Assembly (NCBI RefSeq): GCF_013041615.1
Contig: NZ_JABEPQ010000005.1
Location: 124,001 to 188,000, forward strand
Source of the DNA: Knoellia koreensis
GTDB lineage: Bacteria; Actinomycetota; Actinomycetes; Actinomycetales; Dermatophilaceae
Direction of reading: 5' to 3'
DNA: 64,000 nucleotides
Shown here: positions 17,602 through 27,052 of the stretch, one piece after another
Layout: each line of letters begins with the position of its first letter
How positions within the stretch are numbered: the stretch's first letter is position 1
The notes under the pieces: generated by a model
Seen by the model: the letters and a program-made list of their open reading frames with translations, nothing else
Databases searched by the model: none
Told to the model about the DNA's origin: nothing
Made by a program: the position numbers and the translations under genes

Positions 17602-17848
17602 GGCGCTCGGCGCGGTCCGCGGAGGCGACGCATGCTTAGGGCGCGTGGCACGGTGCACGGTGGTTCGGCCGTCGAAACTCGTGCCCGGTATGCCCGGTTT
17701 CGCGGGAATCGCCCCTCACCCGTTCGGTCGGTCCTGCGACCGCGTCGGCGAACGCCTCTTTACTATCTCTTTACCTGTGGCTTACTTGTTCTGGATGAAG
17801 CCGGTGCGGCGCGGACCGCTCGGCCCGGATTGAGGAAAGCAGCACACC

Positions 17849-18544
17849 GTGCAGGGAACGCCAAGGGGCGCCGTGGTCGCCCTCCTGATGACCGTCGCAG
17901 CGACGGTGCCAACAGGGGTGGCGCACGCTGCCGACTGCAGCGACCCGGCCGGCGGCTCCCAGGCGTCCGCGGCTGGAGCGTCGGGCGCGACTTCCACCGA
18001 CGGCGGCGACTCCGGGTCACAGCCGCAGCTCGCGCAGCCGTCCTGCACCAATGACTCCCCTGCCGACACCACCACCCCAGCCGCCCCGGAGGGCTCCGAG
18101 ACCACCTCGGCCGACCCGACCGACCCGGCCACCGGCACCCAGGCCGGCACCCCGGACGGCACGCAGGACCCCGACGGATCCGACCCGGGCGAGGAGCCCG
18201 CACCTCCTGCTGGGGAAACAGGAGCGGGTGCCGATGACCCGGCGCAGATCGAGAGCGGCGGCGGCGAGATCAGCGGCCCGGCGGAGTCGGCCGGCACGAC
18301 GACCGACGCGACCACCGTGCCCTCCACGACACTGACACCTGCCGCGGGGGTCGCACCCCGGGCCGGCACGCACACCGCGCCGAGCGCGGGTGCCGACCCG
18401 GCCTCGGCAGCACCAACCTTGGCGTACACCGGAACCTCGTCGACCACACCCCTCGTACTCGGGGTGTTCCTCGTCGGCGGAGGACTCGTGCTGAGTGCCG
18501 CGGGCCGTCGGCTCACGCGGCGTGAGGGACAGCGCGAGGGCTAA
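17849..18544 (+). CDS. LAxTG-anchored (sortase E-type) surface protein, low complexity
   Basis: 231 residues from GTG 17849 with a GAGGAAAG ribosome site. A signal peptide ends at about residue 27 (GVAHA-ADC). The mature part is almost entirely Thr/Pro/Ala/Gly/Asp linker with two Cys residues. The C-terminus has the sorting signal LAYTG, a hydrophobic helix and a basic RRLTRREGQREG tail. LAxTG is the motif cut by class E sortases of high-GC actinobacteria, so the protein is probably attached to peptidoglycan. No sortase gene is in the window. It probably acts as a stalk or decoy; no catalytic domain is present. Confidence 0.82.
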   Translation: MQGTPRGAVVALLMTVAATVPTGVAHAADCSDPAGGSQASAAGASGATSTDGGDSGSQPQLAQPSCTNDSPADTTTPAAPEGSETTSADPTDPATGTQAGTPDGTQDPDGSDPGEEPAPPAGETGAGADDPAQIESGGGEISGPAESAGTTTDATTVPSTTLTPAAGVAPRAGTHTAPSAGADPASAAPTLAYTGTSSTTPLVLGVFLVGGGLVLSAAGRRLTRREGQREG

Positions 18545-18553
18545 GGGGCAGGT

Positions 18554-18588
18554 CGTGCGGGGTGGGTCGGCGGGGCCCACTCCGCACG
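18554..18588 (+). terminator. Hairpin terminator after the LAYTG protein gene
   Basis: Arms CGTGCGGGGTGGG / CCCACTCCGCACG (13 bp, one G-U pair), 9-nt loop, starting 10 bp after the stop. Confidence 0.7.
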
Positions 18589-18708
18589 ATCGGGCGTCAG
18601 GACCCGGTGAGCCGGTCCGTCCGGCGCTGCCACTGGTTCGCACTGGACATGCTGAAAAGTGTTGCGCCAGAACGGATGTCCGTCATCACCGGGCCGTGCC
18701 CCCGTCGC

Positions 18709-20025
<1,317 letters not shown>

Positions 20026-20052
20026 TCATTCGCCGCGGCTTCCGCGGGAAGG

Positions 20053-20862
20053 CTACCCGCCGCCGGACCCACCGCGGTCGCCGAGACCGTTCCGGCCGAC
20101 CGAGACGCCCAGCTGGAAGCGCGTCTCGGCGCCGTGCGCCTCCATCAGCGCCGCGACGCGACGCCGGACGGTGCGCAGGCTCACGCCGAGATAGCGGGCG
20201 ATCGACTCGTCCTTGACTCCGCGCATCATCAGACGCAGGTATGCCGCGTCGCCCAGCTGGCCGGTGCGTGGCACCGGGAGCGCCTTCTCCCAGGCGAAGT
20301 CGAAGAGCTCGGTGAACGCCTGCACCACCATGGGCTCGCGCACCAGGACGTAGTCGGCCGCCGAGTCGCCCCACGTCGCCACAGCCATCACCGCACTGTC
20401 ACCGAACACGGCGAAGTCGCTCGGCGGCTGCAGGGAGAGGCGCTGCCGCTCCCCCGCCTCGGCCCATGTGTCCATCCAGGCCCGCGCCCCCGGGTCCTCG
20501 CGGGCGCTTTGCGGGTAGAGCGTGCGCAGCTCGTACTCACCGCGCGCGAGCCGGCCCCGGGTGTCGGCGGCCGTCTCCGGCTCGGTGCCCGGCCCGACCT
20601 CGACCGACACCACCGAGGACCGCACGACCGTGGTGGTCGCCTCGACGAGCTGGCGGATCAGCTCGGGCGCGAGGTCGACGGACACGCGTTCCCACACCGG
20701 TCCCGCGGCCTCGCTGGGCACCGGGCGCGACGACAGCTGCAGGATGGCGTTGCGCATCTGGGCCATGTCGGCGCGGCGCTCGTCGTAACGCTGCTGCTCG
20801 CGACCGAAGACCTCCCGCAGGGTCTCCATCGGGTCGCGGCCCTGGAACGTGTCGCCTGCCAT
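20053..20862 (-). CDS. LuxR-type helix-turn-helix transcriptional regulator
   Basis: 269 residues. The C-terminus has a GerE-type helix-turn-helix (MRGVKDESIARYLGVSLRTVRRRVAALMEAHGAETRFQLGV), very similar in layout to the protein at 14167-15249. The N-terminal two thirds, with the coiled segment REQQRYDERRADMAQ and a conserved-looking sensor region, lack a recognised domain; a full TrmB winged helix is not obvious, so the N-terminus seems shorter than in its relative. Ligand and targets are unknown. It lies 42 bp upstream of purA on the same strand and may be read through into it. Confidence 0.82.
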   Translation of the reverse strand: MAGDTFQGRDPMETLREVFGREQQRYDERRADMAQMRNAILQLSSRPVPSEAAGPVWERVSVDLAPELIRQLVEATTTVVRSSVVSVEVGPGTEPETAADTRGRLARGEYELRTLYPQSAREDPGARAWMDTWAEAGERQRLSLQPPSDFAVFGDSAVMAVATWGDSAADYVLVREPMVVQAFTELFDFAWEKALPVPRTGQLGDAAYLRLMMRGVKDESIARYLGVSLRTVRRRVAALMEAHGAETRFQLGVSVGRNGLGDRGGSGGG

Positions 20863-21257
20863 GGCGCCGGATCACCCCGATTTCGTGCTGTGAACGGTCC
20901 AATCGGCCGCTGCGGTGGTCATTTGTGGACATTGGCACCTTAGTGACACGCGTGGCAGGTGTCGACCGTGCATCATGGTCGTCGTCACGCGCCACCGGAA
21001 TGGCAGGGGACGCACCGAGCGGGCGGTGACCCGCGGGCCCAGTCCGGGTCTGCGCAGGGGGCGACGCCGGGGGGCTTGACCAGCAAAGGTCCGGCCCCCC
21101 GGCTTCACTGTGTGGTGGCACCGTGTGGCGGCACTGTGTGGTGGGCACCTGCGGTGGGAACGTGGGCTGGGCACGGACGAAACCGACCCCCGCGCCGCTG
21201 CGTCACACCCGACATCCCCAAGCCCACGCCGTGGGCTGCGACCCGACGGAACGAACC
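20863..21257. other. 395-bp gene-free region between divergent genes, with a G6/C6 hairpin
   Basis: No convincing gene is seen. A perfect 10-bp stem GCCGGGGGGC (21066-21075) / GCCCCCCGGC (21094-21103) with an 18-nt loop looks like a plus-strand terminator, although no plus-strand gene precedes it. It is followed at about 21109-21160 by imperfect iterations of TGTGTGGTGGCAC. The region could hold a small RNA or only promoters. Confidence 0.45.
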
Positions 21258-21818
21258 ATGTGGAGAACCGTGTCCCCCACCCGCGTCCTCACCCCGCCCG
21301 GCACGCTTGCCCAGCTAGCCGTCCTGGGGCTGGCCGTGGCCACCCTCACCGCGTGCGGCACGGAACGCCCGCGCACCGAACCCGGCCGCCCGAGCCCCAG
21401 TAGCGCGCCCACGTCCTCGGTGCCGAACCCGACGGCCTCATCGGCTCCCCCGTTCACCCCACCCACGCCGACGCGGCCCCAACGTCCGGGCCCGTCCTCG
21501 ACCCCGCAGATCCCGCCGCCGGCCCGCGACCCCGTCGGCGTCATGCCGGACACGCCCAAGGCCTACGCCGAGGCCTTCGTCGCAGCCTGGGTCTCCGGCA
21601 CTACTCCCGCTCTGGCCGAGCTCGGCACCAGGGCAGCCGTGGCCCAGGCCCGCACCGCCAAACCAGCCGGTATGCCGCAGTTGCGTGCCTGCCGACCGAA
21701 TGCCCGATCGACCTACTGCACCTTCGAGGGCGACGAGTACACCGTCACCGTCCGCGTGGTCGACGACCTCGTGCAGGACAAGCGTCCGCAGGCAGTCACC
21801 GAGGTGATCTTCCACTGA
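21258..21818 (+). CDS. Secreted lipoprotein of unknown function
   Basis: 186 residues from ATG 21258. The signal sequence ends in a lipobox, LAVATLTAC, so Cys33 is probably lipidated. A Pro/Ser/Thr-rich spacer (residues about 40-95) leads to a small C-terminal domain with two Cys (RACRPNARSTYCTF) that may form a disulfide, and a VTVRVVDDLV strand. The fold is not recognised. The surface-exposed spacer suggests it projects through the wall. It is divergent from the LuxR-type gene. Confidence 0.7.
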   Translation: MWRTVSPTRVLTPPGTLAQLAVLGLAVATLTACGTERPRTEPGRPSPSSAPTSSVPNPTASSAPPFTPPTPTRPQRPGPSSTPQIPPPARDPVGVMPDTPKAYAEAFVAAWVSGTTPALAELGTRAAVAQARTAKPAGMPQLRACRPNARSTYCTFEGDEYTVTVRVVDDLVQDKRPQAVTEVIFH

Positions 21819-21857
21819 GGTGACCACGCGGCATACCGACGCCGCGGTGACGCCGGC

Positions 21858-22274
21858 TCAGCCGGCCGCGAAGCCGAGCTCGCGCGCGGCGGTGGCCGAG
21901 GAGTCGCGCACGAACTGGGCGGTGCGCTGCTCCTCCTCGGTCTCGCCGATCGCCCCAGCCGCGCGCGACAGCGCGGCGAGCGCGCGCAGGAAGCCGCGGT
22001 TGGGCTCGTGCTCCCAGGGCACCGGGCCCTGGCCGCGCCAGCCCGCGCGCCGGAGCGCGTCGAGCCCGCGGTGGTAGCCGGTGCGGGCGTAGGCGTACGC
22101 CTCGACCGTGCGGTTGTCGGCGAGCGCGTCCTCGGCGAGGGTCGCCCAGGCCAGGGACGAGGCGGGGTATGCCGCGGCGACCTGGTCGGCCGCGACGCCC
22201 TCCTCGAGCTTGGCGGCGGCCGGGTCGGGCGGGAGCTCGGTCGCGGGGACGCCGAGCAGGTTGTCTCCGGGCAT
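21858..22274 (-). CDS. DUF3151 family protein
   Basis: 138 residues, MPGDNLLGVPATELPPD at the start, matching the actinobacterial DUF3151 family in length and in segments such as YPASSLAWATLAE, AYAYARTGYHRGLDALRRAGWRGQGPVPWEHEPNRGFLRAL. The helical repeats resemble TPR. The function is unknown. The ATG overlaps the stop of fba (TGATG), so the two are translated together; the same fba-DUF3151 neighbourhood is common in actinobacteria as far as I recall. Confidence 0.85.
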   Translation of the reverse strand: MPGDNLLGVPATELPPDPAAAKLEEGVAADQVAAAYPASSLAWATLAEDALADNRTVEAYAYARTGYHRGLDALRRAGWRGQGPVPWEHEPNRGFLRALAALSRAAGAIGETEEEQRTAQFVRDSSATAARELGFAAG

Positions 22275-23299
22275 CACTGGTGCTTGCCCGCGGAGCGGAG
22301 GTTCTCGCACGCCTCGACGACGCGCGCGGCCATGCCGGCCTCGGCCTCCTTGCCCCAGGCGCGGGGGTCGTAGTCCTTCTTGTTGCCGACCTCGCCGTCG
22401 ATCTTGAGGACACCGTCGTACTTGCTGAACATGAATCCGGCGACAGGGCGGGTGAAGGCGTACTGGGTGTCGGTGTCGACGTTCATCTTGACGACGCCGT
22501 AGTCGACCGCGGCCGAGATCTCCTCAGGCGACGAACCGGAGCCGCCGTGGAAGACGAGGTGGAACGGCTTGTCGTCGGCGGTCTTGAACTCCTGGTGCAC
22601 GGCGTCCTGCGCGGCCTTGAGGACCTCGGGACGCAGCTTGACGTTGCCCGGCTTGTAGACGCCGTGGACGTTGCCGAAGGTGAGCGCGGTCATGTAGTAG
22701 CCGTTCTCGCCGGTGCCGAGCGCGCGGGCGGTGGCGATGGCGTCCTCGGGCGTCGAGTAGAGCTTGTCGTTGATCTCGTTGGCGACACCGTCCTCCTCGC
22801 CGCCGACGACACCGACCTCGATCTCGAGGATGACCTTGGCGGCCTTGGCCTTGTCGAGCAGCTCGCGGGCGATCTCGAGGTTCTCGTCGAGCGGCACGGC
22901 CGAGCCGTCCCACATGTGCGACTGGAACCACGGGTTGCCGCCGGCCTCGACCCGCTTGGTGGAGGCCTCGAGCAGCGGGCGGACGAAGCCGTCGAGCTTG
23001 TCCTTGGGGCAGTGGTCGGTGTGCAGGGCGATGTTGACGTCGTACTTCGCGGCGACGACCTCGGCGTAGGCCGCGAGCGCGAGGGCGCCGGTGACCATGT
23101 CCTTGACGGTCGGGCCGGAGAGGTACTCCGCGCCACCGGTGGAGACCTGGATGATGCCGTCGGAGTTCGCCTCGGCGAAGCCGCGGATCGCGGCATTGAG
23201 CGTCTGCGAGGACGAGACGTTGATGGCGGGGTACGCGAAGGAGCCGGCCTTCGCGCGGTCCAGCATGTCGGCGTACACCTCAGGGGTGGCGATGGGCAT
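22274..23299 (-). CDS. fba: Class II fructose-bisphosphate aldolase
   Basis: 341 residues with a strong AAGGAG ribosome site. It splits fructose 1,6-bisphosphate to dihydroxyacetone phosphate and glyceraldehyde 3-phosphate, central to glycolysis and gluconeogenesis. The zinc site HTDHCPKD (His93, Asp95, His96) and the later ILEIEVGVVGGEEDG, GNVHGVYKPGNVKL and FHGGSGSSPEEI are diagnostic of class II enzymes. It is followed by the coupled DUF3151 gene. Confidence 0.97.
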   Translation of the reverse strand: MPIATPEVYADMLDRAKAGSFAYPAINVSSSQTLNAAIRGFAEANSDGIIQVSTGGAEYLSGPTVKDMVTGALALAAYAEVVAAKYDVNIALHTDHCPKDKLDGFVRPLLEASTKRVEAGGNPWFQSHMWDGSAVPLDENLEIARELLDKAKAAKVILEIEVGVVGGEEDGVANEINDKLYSTPEDAIATARALGTGENGYYMTALTFGNVHGVYKPGNVKLRPEVLKAAQDAVHQEFKTADDKPFHLVFHGGSGSSPEEISAAVDYGVVKMNVDTDTQYAFTRPVAGFMFSKYDGVLKIDGEVGNKKDYDPRAWGKEAEAGMAARVVEACENLRSAGKHQ

Positions 23300-23393
23300 G
23301 TGCGTCTCCTTGCACCAGTCGGACTTCCTCGTCGGGGCAATCCTTCCACGGTGGGTCGCCGGTCTCCCACCCCGGCCTCCCTCCGGAGCGCCG

Positions 23394-24653
23394 TCAGGTG
23401 AGGGCGTCGCGACGCTGGGTGAGGAGGGCGCGCTCGGCGTCGTTGTCGCAGCGTTGGATGGCGAGGTCGTATGCCGCGTGCGCGCCTTGGGTGTCGCCGG
23501 CGCGGGTGAGCAGCTCGGCCCGGACCGCCGGCAGCCGGTGGCTGAGCGGCAGCTCGTCGTCGAGTCCGTCGAGGGCTGCGAGCCCGGCCTCCGGTCCCTG
23601 CGCCTCGGCCACAGCGACGGCCCGAGCCAGCCGGGCACTCGGCGTCGGCGACAGCGCCAGGAGGTCGTCGTAGTGGCCGACGACGCGAGCCCAGTCGGTG
23701 GCGTCGGCGGTGGGCGCGGTGGCGTGCTCGGCCGCGATCCTGGCCTGGACGGCATACGCGGCGGTCTGGATGGTGACCGGCCCGCTGAGGCTCGGTGAGC
23801 GCAGGAGCCGCACCGCCTCGTCGACCTCGTCGTGGTGCCAGCGCGACCGGTCCTGGTCGGGGAGCAGGACGATGGCGCCCTCGTCGTCGACGCGGGCGTC
23901 GCGGCGGGAGTGCTGGAGCAGCATGAGGGCGAGAAGCGCGACGAGGACGGGCTCGTCGGGTCGGGCGCCCAGAACTACCCGGACGAGGCGAATCGCCTCT
24001 CCTGCCAATGCGATTCGCACGGCGTCGGGTCCACTGCCCGGCGCATAACCGGCGGTGAAGGCGAGGTATGCCGTGTGCGCGACCGTGTCGAGCCGCTGCG
24101 GCAACACGTCGGCCGAGGGCACCGCGAACGGGATGCCGGCCGCCACGATCTTCTTCTTGGCCCGGGTGATCCGGGCGGCCATGGTGGGCTCGCTGACAAG
24201 GAACAGTCGGGCGATGTCAGGTGTGGTGACACCGAGGACGAGGCGCAGCGACAGGGCGCTGGCGGCGGCGAGGTCGAGCGCGGGGTGGGCGCACATGAGC
24301 ACCAGCCGGAGCAGGTCGTCCTCGACGAGGTCGCCGGGGTCGGCCCGGATGCCGTCGGTGGCCGTGCTCTGCGTGTGCTCGTGGTCGACGAGCAGGAGCG
24401 GTGCCTTGCGTTGCGCCATCGCCTCGGCGCGCAGCCGGTCGAGGATGCGGCGCCGGGCGGTCGTGTGCAGCCAGCCAGCCGGGTTGTCGGGGACACCGTC
24501 GGTCGGCCAGCGTCGGGCCGCCGCCTCCACCGCGTCACCGAGGGCGTCCTCGACCAGGTCGAGGCGGCGGAAGTGCACGAGGAGCAGAGACGTCAGGCGT
24601 CCCCACTCCTCGCGCACGACCGTCGCGAGCGCCTCCTCGTGACCCTGCGGCAT
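23394..24653 (-). CDS. ECF42-type sigma factor with C-terminal TPR-like extension
   Basis: 419 residues, far longer than a simple ECF sigma. Residues about 10-90 hold region 2 (LLVHFRRLDLVEDALGDAVEAAARRWP) and about 120-165 region 4 (LVLGVTTPDIARLFLVSEPTMAARITRAKKKI). The remaining 250 residues (DUF6596-like, then helical repeats ending AELLTRAGDTQGAHAAYDLAIQRCDNDAERALL) form the extension that replaces an anti-sigma factor in this group. The adjoining YCII/DGPF genes are the usual partners and probable targets. The ligand sensed is unknown. Confidence 0.9.
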   Translation of the reverse strand: MPQGHEEALATVVREEWGRLTSLLLVHFRRLDLVEDALGDAVEAAARRWPTDGVPDNPAGWLHTTARRRILDRLRAEAMAQRKAPLLLVDHEHTQSTATDGIRADPGDLVEDDLLRLVLMCAHPALDLAAASALSLRLVLGVTTPDIARLFLVSEPTMAARITRAKKKIVAAGIPFAVPSADVLPQRLDTVAHTAYLAFTAGYAPGSGPDAVRIALAGEAIRLVRVVLGARPDEPVLVALLALMLLQHSRRDARVDDEGAIVLLPDQDRSRWHHDEVDEAVRLLRSPSLSGPVTIQTAAYAVQARIAAEHATAPTADATDWARVVGHYDDLLALSPTPSARLARAVAVAEAQGPEAGLAALDGLDDELPLSHRLPAVRAELLTRAGDTQGAHAAYDLAIQRCDNDAERALLTQRRDALT

Positions 24654-24658
24654 ACGTC

Positions 24659-25021
24659 TCAGACGCTCTCGTAGCCGTCGACCTTGACCGTCGGGCGGAT
24701 CTCGACGGTGTACTGGTGCGGCAGCAGCTTGGCCGCGGCGATGGCGGTGTCGAGGTCGGGGAGGTCGACGTCGTAGTAGCCGCCCACTTGTTCGGCGAGC
24801 TCGGCGAAGGGGCCGTCCGTGACGACCGGTTCGCCCGCCTCGTCGCGCCGGATGGTCGTCGCCAACTCAGCGTCGGAGAGGGCCGCGCTGTCGATCCGCC
24901 TGCCGTGTTCGTCGACGAACCGCTCGAAGGCGTGGTGGTCGTCGAAGAACTGCTGCCGCGTGGCGTCGTCGGCCATGTCCCACTGCCCCGGCGTGTAGGC
25001 AACCATGACGACGTACCTCAT
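24659..25021 (-). CDS. YCII-related (DGPF-domain) protein
   Basis: 120 residues, full length for the family. MRYVVMVAYTPGQWDM begins the ferredoxin-like fold; VVTDGPFAELAEQVGGYYDVDLPDLD carries the DGPF motif that names the group, with the C-terminal strand VEIRPTVKV. YCII-like proteins may be dioxygenase-like or sensory; no activity is established for this group. It is five bases upstream of the ECF42 sigma gene in the same operon and overlaps the preceding YCII gene by ATGA. Confidence 0.9.
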   Translation of the reverse strand: MRYVVMVAYTPGQWDMADDATRQQFFDDHHAFERFVDEHGRRIDSAALSDAELATTIRRDEAGEPVVTDGPFAELAEQVGGYYDVDLPDLDTAIAAAKLLPHQYTVEIRPTVKVDGYESV

Positions 25022-25224
25022 GACGGCTCGCCCGCGGCGCCCGGGATCCGCTTGGCCTCGGTGGTGGCGTGCAGCTCGGCGCCGCCGACGATCTTGTGCC
25101 CACGCTCGGTGAGCTCGGCCGCGAACCGGTTGTACTCGGCATACCCGGCCTTGCGCTGGTCCTCGTCCATGGTGGTCCACCAGCGGTTGGCGTCCCCCAC
25201 GATCAACACGACGTACTCGGTCAT
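25018..25224 (-). CDS. YCII-related protein, C-terminally truncated
   Basis: 68 residues. MTEYVVLIVGDANRWWTTM...GHKIVGGAELHATTEAKRIPGAAGEPS is a good N-terminal half of a YCII protein, but the frame ends just where homologues, and the next gene, have GEPVVTDGPFAE. The DGPF half and the final strands are missing. Its stop overlaps the ATG of the complete YCII gene. It may be the leftover of a tandem duplication that lost one C-terminal half. An AGGAGA-type ribosome site precedes the ATG, so it is probably still translated. Confidence 0.72.
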   Translation of the reverse strand: MTEYVVLIVGDANRWWTTMDEDQRKAGYAEYNRFAAELTERGHKIVGGAELHATTEAKRIPGAAGEPS

Positions 25225-25273
25225 GGTGCTCTCCTTGCCCTGTAGTCCTCGGTGCGTGGCCGCGGTTGCGGCC

Positions 25274-25969
25274 TCACTCCCCTGACGTACGAGGTGGCCC
25301 CGAATCGACAGCCTGCCCGAAAACGTGTTGGCGCACCCAGGAATGCATGGCGATGGCGGCCGCGGCCCCGGCGTTGATCGAGCGGGTGGAGCCGTACTGC
25401 TCGATGTGCAGGATCGCCGCGCACGCGTCGCGAACCTCGGGCGTGAGGCCGGGGCCTTCCTGTCCGAAGACGAGCACGCATTCCCTTGGGAGAGTGGCGG
25501 TTTCGAGCGACGTGGAGCCGGGCAAGTTGTCGATGCCGATGAGGGGTATGCCGCTGGGCTGGCCGTCGCGGTCGGGCTCACCGGCCGTCGCGCCCCAGGC
25601 CACGAAGTCGGTGACCGTGGGGTGGTGGTACTCGTGCTGGTAGCGGTCGGTCACCATGGCGCCGCGACGGTTCCAGCGGCGCTTGCCGATGATGTGGAAA
25701 GCCTTGGCGCCCATGGCATTTGCGGTGCGCACGACCGAGCCGATGTTGAAGTCGTGGCCCCAGTTCTCGATGGCGACGTGGAAGTCGTGGCGGCGGGTAT
25801 CGAGGTCGGCGACGATCGCCTCGTGCCGCCAGTAGCGGTACTCGTCGACGACGTTGCGCCGGTCGCCCTCGCGCAGCAGCTCTGGGTCGTAGCGGTTGTC
25901 GTCGGGCCACGGCCCCTCCCACGGCCCCACCCCCACCGTCGGCACCAGCCCGGGCCCCGGTTCCGTCAC
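25274..25969 (-). CDS. TrmH/SpoU-family RNA 2'-O-methyltransferase
   Basis: 231 residues from GTG 25969. The SPOUT knot motifs are visible: motif 1 NWGHDFNIGSVVRTANAMGAKAF, motif 2 CVLVFGQEGPGLTPEV and motif 3 YGSTRSINAGAAAAIAMHSWV. It should methylate a ribose in tRNA or rRNA using S-adenosylmethionine; which site cannot be told. Length is typical of the short TrmH group. The GTG overlaps the stop of the upstream VOC gene (GTGA). Confidence 0.92.
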   Translation of the reverse strand: MTEPGPGLVPTVGVGPWEGPWPDDNRYDPELLREGDRRNVVDEYRYWRHEAIVADLDTRRHDFHVAIENWGHDFNIGSVVRTANAMGAKAFHIIGKRRWNRRGAMVTDRYQHEYHHPTVTDFVAWGATAGEPDRDGQPSGIPLIGIDNLPGSTSLETATLPRECVLVFGQEGPGLTPEVRDACAAILHIEQYGSTRSINAGAAAAIAMHSWVRQHVFGQAVDSGPPRTSGE

Positions 25970-26376
25970 GCGCCGAGTTCCTCGAAGAGGGTGAGCTGCA
26001 CGGCGCCAGGCGCGTCGAGGCGGGCGTTGAGCGAGTTCCACGGAGTGCGTGTGGGCTCGGCGACGAGGGTCGCGCCGCCCGCGAGCGCGGCTCGCGTCAC
26101 CCCGGCTGCGTCGGCGACCTCCAACGCGACCCGGAAGTGGGGCGCCACGCGGCGGCCAACCTCGACCTCGTCGATCAGCTCGACCTGGGCTGTGTTCGAC
26201 AGCTCGAGCGTGGCCCGGCCAGCACCCAGGATCATGACCTTGGCGCCGCCCTCGCCCTCGTAAGCCTCCTCGGGCGGCATACCGAGGACGTCCCGGTAGA
26301 ACCGCACTGCTTCGTCGTAGTCCTCGACGTGGACGACGAGCCGCACCTGGGAAACGCGTGGTGTCACCGGGGGCAT
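25966..26376 (-). CDS. VOC (glyoxalase/bleomycin resistance) family protein
   Basis: 136 residues from ATG 26376. One VOC module made of two beta-alpha-beta-beta-beta units: QVRLVVHVEDYDEAVRFYRDVLGMPPEEAY and, after ILGAGRATLELSN, the second half RVALEVADAAGVTRAALAGGATLVAEP ending AVQLTLFEEL. Such proteins bind metals or sequester drugs; the activity cannot be deduced. A CATTGT box seven bases upstream may be a leaderless -10 shared symmetrically with the divergent DinB-like gene. It is translationally coupled to the RNA methyltransferase. Confidence 0.85.
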   Translation of the reverse strand: MPPVTPRVSQVRLVVHVEDYDEAVRFYRDVLGMPPEEAYEGEGGAKVMILGAGRATLELSNTAQVELIDEVEVGRRVAPHFRVALEVADAAGVTRAALAGGATLVAEPTRTPWNSLNARLDAPGAVQLTLFEELGA

Positions 26377-26382
26377 GAAGAC

Positions 26383-26389
26383 CACAATG
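26383..26389. promoter_or_regulatory. Candidate bidirectional -10 element shared by two divergent leaderless genes
   Basis: CACAATG: read forward, CACAAT ends 7 nt before ATG 26396; read in reverse, CATTGT ends 7 nt before ATG 26376. The start codons are 19 bp apart, so both messages would start at or next to the codon. Confidence 0.4.
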
Positions 26390-26395
26390 GCAGGC

Positions 26396-26950
26396 ATGCC
26401 ATCCCAGTCCCAGCAGGACCCGACCATGTGGGTCGACTCGAACGACGACCCGCGCCAGGACCAGCAGCACGAGCAGGACGAGCGGGGGACCTATCAGGAC
26501 TACCTCGGCCACTACCGGCTGACGCTGCAGATGAAGTGCGACGGACTCACGCCCGAGCAGCTGGCGACGCGGTCGGTGCCGCCGTCGACCATGTCCCTCC
26601 TGGGGATGGTGCGGCACATGGCCGAGGTCGAACGGGTGTGGTTCCGACGCGTGTTGTCGCAGCAGGACGCCGACCGGTTCTGGGGGCCTCGGCGCGGCGA
26701 CGACGACTGGAACGGCGCCGTCGGCGAGCAGGCGGCGGTCGACGAGGCGTTCGCAGCGTGGCGCGGCGAGGTCGCCTATGCCGAGGAGTGGCTTGAGGCG
26801 CACCCCGACATGGACGCCGTCATCGACGACCCCGAGCGCGGCCCGATCGCCGTCCGGGACGTGTTGGTGCACATGGTCGAGGAGTACGCCCGGCACTGCG
26901 GCCACGCCGACCTGCTGCGCGAGTGCATCGACGGTCGCACCGGCCAGTGA
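26396..26950 (+). CDS. DinB/DUF664 family protein
   Basis: 184 residues from ATG 26396. Other ATGs at 26375, 26387 and 26426 are in frame; 26396 is chosen because a CACAAT box lies seven bases before it. A four-helix DinB-like bundle is indicated by YLGHYRLTLQMKCDGLTPEQL, MSLLGMVRHMAEVERVWF and VRDVLVHMVEEYARHCGHADLLRECIDG, giving the three metal-binding His positions (in RHMAEVE, VHMVEEYARHCGH). Relatives include mycothiol and bacillithiol transferases; the substrate here is unknown. Confidence 0.86.
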   Translation: MPSQSQQDPTMWVDSNDDPRQDQQHEQDERGTYQDYLGHYRLTLQMKCDGLTPEQLATRSVPPSTMSLLGMVRHMAEVERVWFRRVLSQQDADRFWGPRRGDDDWNGAVGEQAAVDEAFAAWRGEVAYAEEWLEAHPDMDAVIDDPERGPIAVRDVLVHMVEEYARHCGHADLLRECIDGRTGQ

Positions 26951-27014
26951 CCCCGCGCGCTTGCTTGCGTCCGCGGTTTCGGTTGTCCGGACAGCCAGAT
27001 CCGCGGACGCAAGC
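26951..27014. repeat. Intergenic dyad element, copy 1 of a GCTTGCGTCYGCG family
   Basis: Perfect 14-bp arms 26963-26976 / 27001-27014 (GCTTGCGTCCGCGG and complement), inner palindrome GTCCGGAC, 24-nt loop. The 21 bases 26951-26971 recur as their exact complement at 27979-27999, on the other side of the following gene. Confidence 0.8.
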
Positions 27015-27052
27015 GGGGTGGGGTGTCGGGAAGCGGTGCGAGCATGGGCCGC

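Noticed and set aside
17645-17833. 62-residue frame between helD and the LAYTG gene
   Set aside because: No ribosome site, no leaderless -10 at the right distance and no recognisable sequence; it covers the lower-GC promoter region of the following gene.
21066-21103. 6C small RNA at the G6/C6 hairpin
   Set aside because: 6C RNA has two hairpins with C-runs in the loops; here there is one hairpin with the run in the stem.
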